From NCBI RefSeq assembly GCF_014192225.1, contig NZ_JACHXS010000009.1, forward strand, positions 62,001 to 126,000: DNA of 64,000 bases, read 5' to 3'. Both the position numbers and the translations under genes were made by a program. Shown piece after piece: positions 15,545-23,189 of this stretch (position 1 is the stretch's first letter; every line of letters begins with the position of its first letter). This stretch comes from Pseudoduganella umbonata (GTDB lineage Bacteria > Pseudomonadota > Gammaproteobacteria > Burkholderiales > Burkholderiaceae_D). The notes under the pieces are model-generated. The model ran no database searches and was not told where the DNA came from. It saw only the letters and a list, made by a program, of their open reading frames with translations.

Positions 15545-16485
15545 TCCGAAAACTTCTCGCCACCGCCGTATTCTCCTGCGCCCTGCCCGCCTTCGCGGCC
15601 GACGCCTACCTGTTCGCCTACTTCACGAAGAACGGCGAGGACGGCTTGCACTTCGCCGCTAGCACCGACGCCTACAAGTGGGACAAGGTCGCCGGCGGCA
15701 AGAGCTTCCTGGCGCCGAAGGTGGGCAAGTCGAAACTGATGCGCGACCCGTGCATCGTGCGCGGGCCGGACGGTACGTACCACATGGTGTGGACGTCGGG
15801 CTGGAACGAGAACAATATCGGCTACGCCTCGTCGAAGGACCTGGTCACCTGGTCCGAACAGAAGGAACTGCCGGTGATGGCGCATGAGCCGGGCGTGCTG
15901 AACGCGTGGGCGCCGGAAATCGTGTACGACGACAAGCGCGGCGAATTCCTGATCTTCTGGGCCTCCACCGTGCCGGGCAAGTTCACGGAGACGGCCGGTT
16001 CTTCCGAGCAGAAATACAACCACCGGATGTACTACACGACGACGAAGGATTTCACGGCGTTCGCGCCCACGCAGCTGTTCTACGATCCGGGCTTCTCCGT
16101 CATCGACGCCACGTTCCTGCGCGCGAACGGCACGAACTACCTGATCGTGAAGGATGAAACCGTGAAGCCGCCGCGCAAGTACCTGCAGGTGGCCGAAGCG
16201 CCGGACGTGCGCGGGCCGTTCAAGCCGCTGTCGCCACCGATCACGCCGCAGGGCCTGTGGGTCGAGGGGCCGACGGCGATCCAGGCCGGCGCGGAAGTGC
16301 TGATGTACTTCGATGCCTACACCACGAAGCACTACGGCGCGCTGCGCTCGCGCGACCTGAAGACGTGGGAAAACGTGACGGACAAGATGCACTTCCCGGA
16401 CGAAGGCACGCCGGTGCGCATGCGCCACGGCACCGTTATCCAGGTGCCGCAGGCTGTGCTGGCGAAGCTGCGCGCAGCCGATTAG
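15541..16485 (+). CDS. GH43-type glycoside hydrolase
   Basis: A 314-residue product with signal peptide (to about residue 20) and a single five-bladed beta-propeller domain. The likely catalytic triad is the base Asp in MRDPCIVRGPDG (D69), the pKa-modulating Asp in FSVIDATFLR (D189) and the acid Glu in WVEGPTAI (E242). GH43 members remove arabinose, xylose or galactose side chains; here RG-I arabinan/galactan branches are the likely target. It is coupled to the CE12 gene. The last nine codons are repeated downstream (16512-16538). Confidence 0.87.
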   Translation: MIRKLLATAVFSCALPAFAADAYLFAYFTKNGEDGLHFAASTDAYKWDKVAGGKSFLAPKVGKSKLMRDPCIVRGPDGTYHMVWTSGWNENNIGYASSKDLVTWSEQKELPVMAHEPGVLNAWAPEIVYDDKRGEFLIFWASTVPGKFTETAGSSEQKYNHRMYYTTTKDFTAFAPTQLFYDPGFSVIDATFLRANGTNYLIVKDETVKPPRKYLQVAEAPDVRGPFKPLSPPITPQGLWVEGPTAIQAGAEVLMYFDAYTTKHYGALRSRDLKTWENVTDKMHFPDEGTPVRMRHGTVIQVPQAVLAKLRAAD

Positions 16486-16538
16486 GCGGGAGCCTGCCCT
16501 TCGTATCTCCTTGTGCTGGCGAAGCTGCGCGCAGCCGA
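16455..16538. repeat. 27-bp direct repeat duplicating the 3' end of the GH43 gene
   Basis: The 27 bases 16455-16481 and 16512-16538 are identical and include the palindrome GCTGCGCGCAGC. The second copy would encode VLAKLRAAE followed by TGA, against VLAKLRAAD followed by TAG in the gene, so a complete gene tail including its stop was duplicated. Confidence 0.85.
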
Positions 16539-16667
16539 ATGAATCCGAACGAGTAACCGAGTGCGTATCGATTCACACTATGTTACTTAACGACTTGCGG
16601 TGGAAATAATGGCAACGAGGGCGGCGGGTACAATCCGGCCCACTATACCAACAACCGCCGTCACGTA

Positions 16668-19100
16668 ATGAACCCATCGAAACTCGTCCTGCGTCCTTTG
16701 CCCGCCCTGCTGCTCGGTGCCCTGGTCGGGCAACTGGGCCTGGCGCACGCGCAGTCCGCGCCGGCCACGCCTTCGACCACGCCGCCGGCCAGCACGCCAG
16801 TCGCCGTGCCTGCCGCATCGAAGCCCGCCACCGCGCCAGCCTCTGTTACGCCCACCGTCAGCGCCAGGCCCGCCGACGAACTGAAAAAGCCGGAACAGGA
16901 AGCGCAAGCGGCAGGCGGCGGCCAGATGCAGACCGTGACGGTGGTGGCCGAACGCCCCGCCGAGCAGATCGACCGCTCGACCTATGACGTGAAGGCGGAA
17001 GTCGTGACGCCGAACGCGTCGGCGGCGGACGTGATCGCCAACGTGCCGAACGTCACCGTCGACCAGGACGGCAAGGTGGCGATTCGCGGCAACCAGAATG
17101 CGCAGATCTTCGTCAACGGCAAGCGCTCGGCCATGTTCTCCGGCGCGAACGCCGGCGATGCGCTGAACAGCTATCCGGCCGAGGCGCTGGAGTCCGTCGA
17201 GGTGATCACCACGCCGGGCGCCGAATTCGGCTCCGAAGGCGGCAGCGGCCCGATCCTGAACCTGGTCACGCGGCGCGTGCGCCCGCAGGGTTCGCAGGGG
17301 CAGGTTTCCGTGAACGTGGGCCAGGAGGGGCGCGGTGGCACGTCCCTTTCCGGCAGCTACAACGACGGCCGCCTGCAGCTGGAAGGCCAGGCGGGCGTGA
17401 TGCGCAACGTGAACGAGCGCACCGGCTGGTCGGAGACCGAGACCGACGTGGGCAACGCGGTGTGGACGACACGGCGCGAGAACGACAGCCGCTCGCCGTC
17501 GCGGATCGTCATGCTCAATCCCACCATCAGCTACAACATCGGCACGACGGACCGCGCCAGCGCCACGCTGAACTTCAACCACTCGGAAAACGAAACCGGC
17601 TCCAACGAGTATTACCGCACCTACCACGGCGGTGCCACGCCTTACGAGGAATACAGCCGCGTCATCGACCGCGACAGCGAACGCACCTTCTACCAGCTCG
17701 CGCTGGGCTACGAACGCAAGTTCAGCGCCACCGAGAAGCTGAACTTCGACCTGCGCAGTTCCGGCAACCTGGCCGACACCGACAGCCGCAACCGCAACAG
17801 CTACGTGATCGCGCCGCCCACGGGTGCCCGTCCTGAAAGCACCAACGGCAACGAGACCACCAACCGCCTGACCGAGTTCAGCATCGACTACCAGAAGCGC
17901 GTCACGCCGATGTTCAACTTCAAGGGCGGCGTGAAAGTGGGCCGCAGCACCGGCCAGTCGGATGCCGACTACTTCAACATCGATCCGCTGACCGGCGAGG
18001 AAGTGATCGACGACGACCGCGCCAGCGCATTCCGCAACACCGAGCGCACCTACGCCGTGTACGTGTCGCCGAACCTGCGGATCGACGAACACTGGGCTGT
18101 CCTGCCCGGCCTGCGCTACGAGCGCGTGGAACGCCACATCGACTACATCAACCAGGACAACTCGGCCAGCGACGCCACCAGGAAGCTGCTGCCAAGCCTG
18201 CACGTGCAGTACGGCTGGGGCGAGCGCGGCGCGGCGATCACGGGCGGCTACTCGCGCCGCATCAGCCGGCCGCAGCTCAGCGACATCAATCCGAACCTGC
18301 AGTATGTCGACGACCAGAACTACACGCAGGGCGATCCGCGCCTGGCGCCGACCCGCAACGACAAGTACGAGCTGAAATACACCGACACGTGGCTCACGTG
18401 GCTGAACGCCAACCTGTCGGTGTACCGCGAGAAGGACAGCCCGCTGCTGGGCCGCTTCCTGACGCCGGTGCCGGGCAGCACGGCGGTAGTCAGCGAAGCC
18501 GTCAACTTCGGCGCGCGCACCAACGACGGCATCAGCATCAACCTGCAGGGCCGCCCGACGCGCGAAGTCAACCTGAGTGGCACGGTCGGCTTCCGGCGCG
18601 TGCAGCAGTCCTACCTCGCGACGCTGACCAACGCCGACGGCGCGCGGTATTCGGTGGAGACGGAGCGCGCCCGGAACACCCCGACGCTGCAGCTGCGCGC
18701 GCAGTATTCCGGCATTCCGAACCACCAGCTGCAGGTGAACGGCAACTACACCGGCCGGGCGCTGAACGGGCTGTACGAGACGGATTCGAACTGGCAGGCG
18801 CACCTGTCGTGGAGCTGGCGCTTCGCACCGCAATGGACGCTGCGCACCAGCGTCCGCGACGTCTTCGACAGCAACGTCAACCGCCTCACGCAGGTCTCGG
18901 ACACGGTGCGCCAGGTCAGCTACAGCGAGCAGCAGGGCCGCACCTTCACCGTGGCCCTGAGCTACAGCTTCGGCGGCGTCTCGGGCGACCCGGGCCTGCG
19001 CAACAACCCCGGCATGTTCCGCGGCCCGCAGGGCGACGGCCCGCGCGGCCCGGGTCCCGGCGGCTTCAATCCCGGCGGCGGCTTCGGCCCCGGCATGTAA
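16668..19100 (+). CDS. TonB-dependent outer-membrane receptor (pectin locus)
   Basis: An 810-residue receptor with a signal peptide (to about residue 28) and an unusually long Ala/Pro/Thr-rich linker (about 30-85). The plug domain starts near TVTVVAERPAEQIDRSTYDV and contains DVIANVPNVTVDQDGKVAIR and the ESVEVITTPGAEFG motif; a beta-barrel of the outer-membrane beta-barrel-3 type follows. After the last recognisable strand (FTVALSYSFGG) there is a Gly/Pro-rich tail of about 45 residues ending GGGFGPGM, instead of an aromatic terminal residue. It probably imports rhamnogalacturonan oligosaccharides with TonB/ExbBD. Confidence 0.92.
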   Translation: MNPSKLVLRPLPALLLGALVGQLGLAHAQSAPATPSTTPPASTPVAVPAASKPATAPASVTPTVSARPADELKKPEQEAQAAGGGQMQTVTVVAERPAEQIDRSTYDVKAEVVTPNASAADVIANVPNVTVDQDGKVAIRGNQNAQIFVNGKRSAMFSGANAGDALNSYPAEALESVEVITTPGAEFGSEGGSGPILNLVTRRVRPQGSQGQVSVNVGQEGRGGTSLSGSYNDGRLQLEGQAGVMRNVNERTGWSETETDVGNAVWTTRRENDSRSPSRIVMLNPTISYNIGTTDRASATLNFNHSENETGSNEYYRTYHGGATPYEEYSRVIDRDSERTFYQLALGYERKFSATEKLNFDLRSSGNLADTDSRNRNSYVIAPPTGARPESTNGNETTNRLTEFSIDYQKRVTPMFNFKGGVKVGRSTGQSDADYFNIDPLTGEEVIDDDRASAFRNTERTYAVYVSPNLRIDEHWAVLPGLRYERVERHIDYINQDNSASDATRKLLPSLHVQYGWGERGAAITGGYSRRISRPQLSDINPNLQYVDDQNYTQGDPRLAPTRNDKYELKYTDTWLTWLNANLSVYREKDSPLLGRFLTPVPGSTAVVSEAVNFGARTNDGISINLQGRPTREVNLSGTVGFRRVQQSYLATLTNADGARYSVETERARNTPTLQLRAQYSGIPNHQLQVNGNYTGRALNGLYETDSNWQAHLSWSWRFAPQWTLRTSVRDVFDSNVNRLTQVSDTVRQVSYSEQQGRTFTVALSYSFGGVSGDPGLRNNPGMFRGPQGDGPRGPGPGGFNPGGGFGPGM

Positions 19101-19126
19101 GCACCACAGCCGCACGCGGCACACCT

Positions 19127-19172
19127 GGTGTCAGACACCTTTTCCCGCCCGCGGGAAAAGGTGTCTGACACC
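19127..19172. repeat. Palindromic repeat, GGTGTCAGACACC family
   Basis: Perfect 22-bp arms with a 2-base loop; the inner arms are TTTTCCCGC/GCGGGAAAA. It starts 26 bases after the TonB receptor stop codon. Confidence 0.9.
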
Positions 19173-19212
19173 GGTTTTCCATTGATGTCGCAAATAGCGT
19201 TCGCGTACAGGG

Positions 19213-19287
19213 GGCGAAGCAGGGGTTTCGCGGAGTACACTCCGCGCATGCGAAGCGGTGCTCCCTTACAAGGGAGCACTCCTTCCT
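19213..19287. repeat. Two-hairpin intergenic element, copy A
   Basis: GGCGAAGCAGGGGTTTCG is followed by hairpin 1 (CGGAGT-AC-ACTCCG, 19231-19244), the linker CGCATGCGAAGCGG, hairpin 2 (GTGCTCCCTT-AC-AAGGGAGCAC, 19258-19279) and a CTCCTTCC tail. It aligns without gaps to copy B at 43247-43320. Confidence 0.85.
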
Positions 19288-19525
19288 GTCCCCGGTAAGT
19301 GTCAGCATCCGAGGCATCCACCTTCGCTGACAGGGGACTGACCCCGGTTTTTGCACGCGTACAGTCCCACCCTCTCCAATCAACAATGCGAGCAAAAGGC
19401 CTGCAAAGCGCTCACCGCATTGCACCGCCCCTTCATATCGGCTACTGTCACTCCGGATCGAGCGCGCGCATCGAACGCACGAGCTGCAAGCGCAGCCACC
19501 ATTAACCCCGGAGACGATAGTTCAA

Positions 19526-20950
19526 GTGAAGAAGACCCCGTTCAAACTGAAGGCTGGCCGGCTGCTGATCGGCACGCTGCTCGCCTGCACCTCCCTGCAG
19601 CTGATGGCGCAGGAAGCCCCTGTCGCGCAAGAGAAGGGCCCGGCCGCCGCGGATGCGATGCTGCACGCGCTCGTCGTGAAATACCCGAACCCGTACCGCG
19701 CGATGGAAGCGGCCGAAGTGAAGGCGGTGATGGACCGCGTGTTCACGTACCTGGACGCCACCACGCCGGCTGAACTGATCGACAAAACCTCCCAAGCGCC
19801 GATCGCAAAGCTGGACAAGGCCAATCCGGAAGCCGTGCTGAAGCCGGGCGACTTCCGCCTGACCAGCTATGAATGGGGCGTGACGTACGCCGGCATGCTG
19901 GCCGCCGGCGCCGCCACGGGCGACAAGCGCTATACCGAATACACGACGAAGCGCCACCAGCTGCTGGCCGACCTCACGCGCCTGTACCTGCCGTCGGTGA
20001 AGGCCGATCCGGTCAATGCGCAGGCGCCGATCAAGAGCTTCCTGAACCCGCACGCGCTGGACGACGCGGGCGCGCTGTGCATGAGCTTCCTGAAGGCGAA
20101 GCAGATGGGCTCGAAAGTGAACTATGGCCAGATGGTCGACATCTGCGGCAAGTTCGTCACCGAGAAGGAATACCGCCTGCCGGACGGCACGCTGGCGCGC
20201 GGCGGTCCGGATGGCAAGGGCGGCAACAAGCAGCGTCCGCTGACCAACACGCTGTGGCTGGACGACATGTTCATGGGCGTGCCGACCATCGCGCTGCTGG
20301 GCAAGGATACCGGCAACGCGAAGTACTACGACGACGCCGTCAAGCAGGTGCTGCAGTTCTCGAAGCGCATGTTCAACCCGCAGCTGGGCATCTACATGCA
20401 CGGCTACGTGGAAGGCCTGCGCGACCATCCGGAGCTGCACTGGGCGCGCGCCAACGGCTGGGCCATCATGGCGATGGTCGAGGTGCTGGAAGTGCTGCCG
20501 AAGAACCACAAGGGCTACAAGGCGGTCGAGGACCAGCTGCGCGCCCATGCGAAGGGCCTGGCCAAGTTCCAGCACAAGGACGGCCTGTGGCATCAGCTGA
20601 TCGACCGTAACGACTCGTACCTTGAAACGTCCGCCACGGCGATCTACACGTACGCGATCGCGCGCGCCGTCAACCGCGGCTACCTGGACAAGGAAATGTA
20701 CGGCCCGATGGCCAACCTGGCCTGGAACGCGGTGGCCCAGAAGGTCAATGCGAAGGGCGAGATCGAAGGCATCTGCGTGGGCACCGGCATGGCGTTCGAT
20801 CCGGCGTTCTATTACTACCGCCCGACCAGCACCCGCGCCGCGCACGGCTACGGCCCGCTGCTGCTGGCCGGCGCCGAGATCATCGAGATGAACAAGAAGT
20901 TCAAGTTCGGCCTGAACGACAGCGGCTTCATGTTCCAGGGCCAGCGTTAA
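19526..20950 (+). CDS. GH105 unsaturated rhamnogalacturonyl hydrolase
   Basis: A 474-residue product starting at GTG with GGAGA upstream; signal peptide about residues 1-29 (LLACTSLQLMA-QEA). The (alpha/alpha)6-barrel GH105 fold is indicated by YEWGVTYAGMLAAGAATGDKRY, TLWLDDMFMGVP (LDD 245-247), WARANGWAIMAMVEVL, DGLWHQLIDR and ICVGTGMAFDPAFYYYRP. It cleaves the unsaturated galacturonate from the non-reducing end of lyase products. It lies just upstream of PL11, whose products are its expected substrates, but an intrinsic terminator separates the two. Confidence 0.92.
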   Translation: MKKTPFKLKAGRLLIGTLLACTSLQLMAQEAPVAQEKGPAAADAMLHALVVKYPNPYRAMEAAEVKAVMDRVFTYLDATTPAELIDKTSQAPIAKLDKANPEAVLKPGDFRLTSYEWGVTYAGMLAAGAATGDKRYTEYTTKRHQLLADLTRLYLPSVKADPVNAQAPIKSFLNPHALDDAGALCMSFLKAKQMGSKVNYGQMVDICGKFVTEKEYRLPDGTLARGGPDGKGGNKQRPLTNTLWLDDMFMGVPTIALLGKDTGNAKYYDDAVKQVLQFSKRMFNPQLGIYMHGYVEGLRDHPELHWARANGWAIMAMVEVLEVLPKNHKGYKAVEDQLRAHAKGLAKFQHKDGLWHQLIDRNDSYLETSATAIYTYAIARAVNRGYLDKEMYGPMANLAWNAVAQKVNAKGEIEGICVGTGMAFDPAFYYYRPTSTRAAHGYGPLLLAGAEIIEMNKKFKFGLNDSGFMFQGQR

Positions 20951-20971
20951 GCGAACCATGTGGCAGCGACG

Positions 20972-21008
20972 CGGCCGCGCTCCCCTTCCGGGACCGCGGC
21001 CGTTTTTT
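20972..21008 (+). terminator. Rho-independent terminator between GH105 and PL11
   Basis: CGGCCGCG (20972-20979) and CGCGGCCG (20995-21002) form an 8-bp GC stem followed by six T residues. It ends only 22 bases before the PL11 start codon. Confidence 0.88.
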
Positions 21009-21030
21009 ATGACAGCAGGAGACAGCAATA

Positions 21031-23019
21031 GTGAAGACAACGATGACACTGTGCGCGGCCGCCGTCGCGACAGCGATGATGGCCGCCTGTGGCACGACGG
21101 GCACGCAGCCTTCCGGCAGTTCCGCCGCGCCCGGCAGCGCGGCCACGATCGCCACCGCGATGGTGCCGGCGAAGACCGCCATGCAGCTGGAAAAACTGGA
21201 CCGCGGCGCCGTGGCCGTGCGCGGCAGCGATGGCACGCTGGTGAGCTGGCGCGCGCTGGCGACCGATGCGCCGGGCCTGGCGTTCAATGTCTACCGCGAC
21301 GGTAAAAAACTGAACGCGGAACCGCTTGCCACGTCGACCAGTTTCAATGACGCGGCCGGCGGCACCGGCGCGTACGAAGTGCGCGAAGTAGTGAACGGTA
21401 CGGAAGGTGCCGCCAGCAAGGCGCTGGCCATCGACGGCTTCCTTACCGTGCCGCTGCGGCGCCCGGACGGCGGCAAGACCGCTGATGGCAAGGAGTACAC
21501 GTACAACGCCAACGATGCGTCGGTGGCCGACCTCGATGGCGACGGGCAGTACGAGATCGTGCTGAAATGGGACCCGAGCGCATCGCAGGACAACTGCTGC
21601 GCGGGCTTCACCGGCAACGTGCTGCTCGATGCCTACAAGCTGGACGGCAAGCTGCTGTGGCGCGTGAACCTGGGCCCGAACATCCGCGCGGGCGCCCACT
21701 ACACGCAGTTCCAGGTGGCCGACTACGATGGCGACGGCAAGGCGGAGCTGATCGTCAAGACGGCGGACGGCACGCGCGACGGCACCGGCAAGACGATCGG
21801 CGATGCCGGCGCAAACTGGGTCAGCGGCAGCGGCGAGATCGAGCAGACCGACCGCACCGGTTCGCGCCGCACCGAGGACGGCAAGCTGATGGCCAGCTTC
21901 GCGGGGCGCATCCTGAAGGGGCCGGAATACCTGTCCGTGTTCGAAGGCGCCACGGGGCGCGTGCTGGACACCATCCCGTATCCATCGAAACGGGGAGATG
22001 TCGACAAGGGCGGCGACAACCCGGGCGGCGACGAGCTGAAGGCACGCTGGGGCGATGCCTACGCGAATCGCTCCGACCGCTACCTGGCCGGCACCGCCTG
22101 GCTGGACGGCAAGCGCCCGAGCGCCGTCTTCGCGCGCGGCTACTACGCTCGTACCACGATCGCCGCCGTCGACTTCGCTGGCGGCAAGCTGAAACAGCGC
22201 TGGTACTTCGATTCCGAAGCGGCCGGCGTGCCGAAAGGGTACTCGGGCCAGGGCAACCACCAGTTCAGCGTCGCCGACGTGGATGGCGACGGCCGGCACG
22301 AGATCGTCTACGGCGCGATGGCGCTGGACGACGACGGCAAGCCGCTGTGGACGACCGGCATGGGGCACGGCGATGCGATGCACGTGGGCGACCTCGATCC
22401 GGCCCGCCCGGGGCTGGAAAAATGGGGCGTGCACGAGAACATGGCGATGGCGCGGAACCGCGGCGCGGCGATGGTCGATGCGCGCACCGGCGAAGTGCTG
22501 TGGTCCACTGCCGCCGCGAAGGATACGGGCCGCGGCGCGACGGGCGACATCGATCCCCGCTTCCCGGGCGCCGAGGCGTGGTCGGCGGCGTCGCCGAACC
22601 TGTTCGATGCGAAGGGCAACGTGATCGCCCAGGCGCGCCCGGGCCAGATGAACTTCATGGCGTGGTGGGATGGCGACCTGCAGCGCGAACTGCTGGACGG
22701 CACGAAGATCTCGAAATGGAACTGGCAGGCCGGCCGCGCCGATGTACTGCTGGACGCGCAAGGCGCCGCCTCCAACAACGGCACCAAGTCGAATCCCGCG
22801 CTGTCGGTGGATCTGTTCGGCGACTGGCGCGAGGAAGTCATCTGGCGCGCCGCCGACAACAACAGCCTGCGCATCTACTCGACGGCGATCCCGACCACGC
22901 ACAAGCTGACCACGCTGATGCACGACCCGCAATACCGCGCCGCCATCGCCTGGCAGAACACGGCGTACAACCAGCCGCCGTGGCCGTCGTACTACATCGG
23001 CGAAGGCATGCCGAAGTAG
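21031..23019 (+). CDS. Rhamnogalacturonan lyase, PL11 (lipoprotein)
   Basis: A 662-residue product starting at GTG with AGGAGA ten bases upstream. The signal peptide ends in a lipobox-like MAAC (C20), so the enzyme is probably membrane-anchored. An N-terminal Fn3-like region (LDRGAVAVRGSDGTLVSWRA) is followed by the PL11 eight-bladed propeller with many Ca-binding DGDG repeats (ADLDGDGQYE, ADYDGDGKAE, ADVDGDGRHE) and GMGHGDAMHVGDLDP. PL11 enzymes cut the rhamnose-galacturonate bond of RG-I by beta-elimination. Closest type by sequence feel is the YesW/YesX group; endo or exo mode cannot be told. Confidence 0.94.
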   Translation: MKTTMTLCAAAVATAMMAACGTTGTQPSGSSAAPGSAATIATAMVPAKTAMQLEKLDRGAVAVRGSDGTLVSWRALATDAPGLAFNVYRDGKKLNAEPLATSTSFNDAAGGTGAYEVREVVNGTEGAASKALAIDGFLTVPLRRPDGGKTADGKEYTYNANDASVADLDGDGQYEIVLKWDPSASQDNCCAGFTGNVLLDAYKLDGKLLWRVNLGPNIRAGAHYTQFQVADYDGDGKAELIVKTADGTRDGTGKTIGDAGANWVSGSGEIEQTDRTGSRRTEDGKLMASFAGRILKGPEYLSVFEGATGRVLDTIPYPSKRGDVDKGGDNPGGDELKARWGDAYANRSDRYLAGTAWLDGKRPSAVFARGYYARTTIAAVDFAGGKLKQRWYFDSEAAGVPKGYSGQGNHQFSVADVDGDGRHEIVYGAMALDDDGKPLWTTGMGHGDAMHVGDLDPARPGLEKWGVHENMAMARNRGAAMVDARTGEVLWSTAAAKDTGRGATGDIDPRFPGAEAWSAASPNLFDAKGNVIAQARPGQMNFMAWWDGDLQRELLDGTKISKWNWQAGRADVLLDAQGAASNNGTKSNPALSVDLFGDWREEVIWRAADNNSLRIYSTAIPTTHKLTTLMHDPQYRAAIAWQNTAYNQPPWPSYYIGEGMPK

Positions 23020-23042
23020 AAACCCGCACCTCTCGATCCGCT

Positions 23043-23089
23043 GGTGTCAGACACCTTATCCGGCTTCATGGATAAAGGTGTCTGACACC
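23043..23089. repeat. Palindromic repeat, GGTGTCAGACACC family
   Basis: Outer arms are conserved; the inner arms are TTATCC/GGATAA with one extra A on the right arm and an 8-base loop. It begins 24 bases after the PL11 stop. Confidence 0.88.
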
Positions 23090-23125
23090 GGTTTTCCTTC
23101 TTGGAGCCTTTGTTCGGCGAAAACC

Positions 23126-23172
23126 GGTGTCTGACACTGTTCCGGGCCTTGCCCGGAACAGTGTCAGACACC
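23126..23172. repeat. Palindromic repeat, GGTGTCTGACACT variant
   Basis: Perfect 22-bp arms with a CTT loop and inner arms GTTCCGGGC/GCCCGGAAC. It lies between the convergent PL11 and CE12 genes, 17 bases from the CE12 stop. Confidence 0.9.
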
Positions 23173-23189
23173 AGGCGCATCACACGTTG

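Larger units (their letters stand above)
19101..19525. other. Intergenic region between TonB receptor and GH105 genes
   Basis: No gene. It contains, in order, a long GGTGTCAGACACC palindrome, the two-hairpin element copy A, and a small GGGG-ACTGA-CCCC hairpin followed by GGTTTTTG (about 19332-19352). About 170 bases before GH105 presumably hold its promoter, but no clear -35/-10 pair is visible. Confidence 0.6.

Noticed and set aside
16587-19124. 845-residue open frame on the minus strand opposite the TonB receptor
   Set aside because: Low-complexity Val/Arg/Ala-rich product typical of a shadow frame; the plus strand has plug and barrel signatures.
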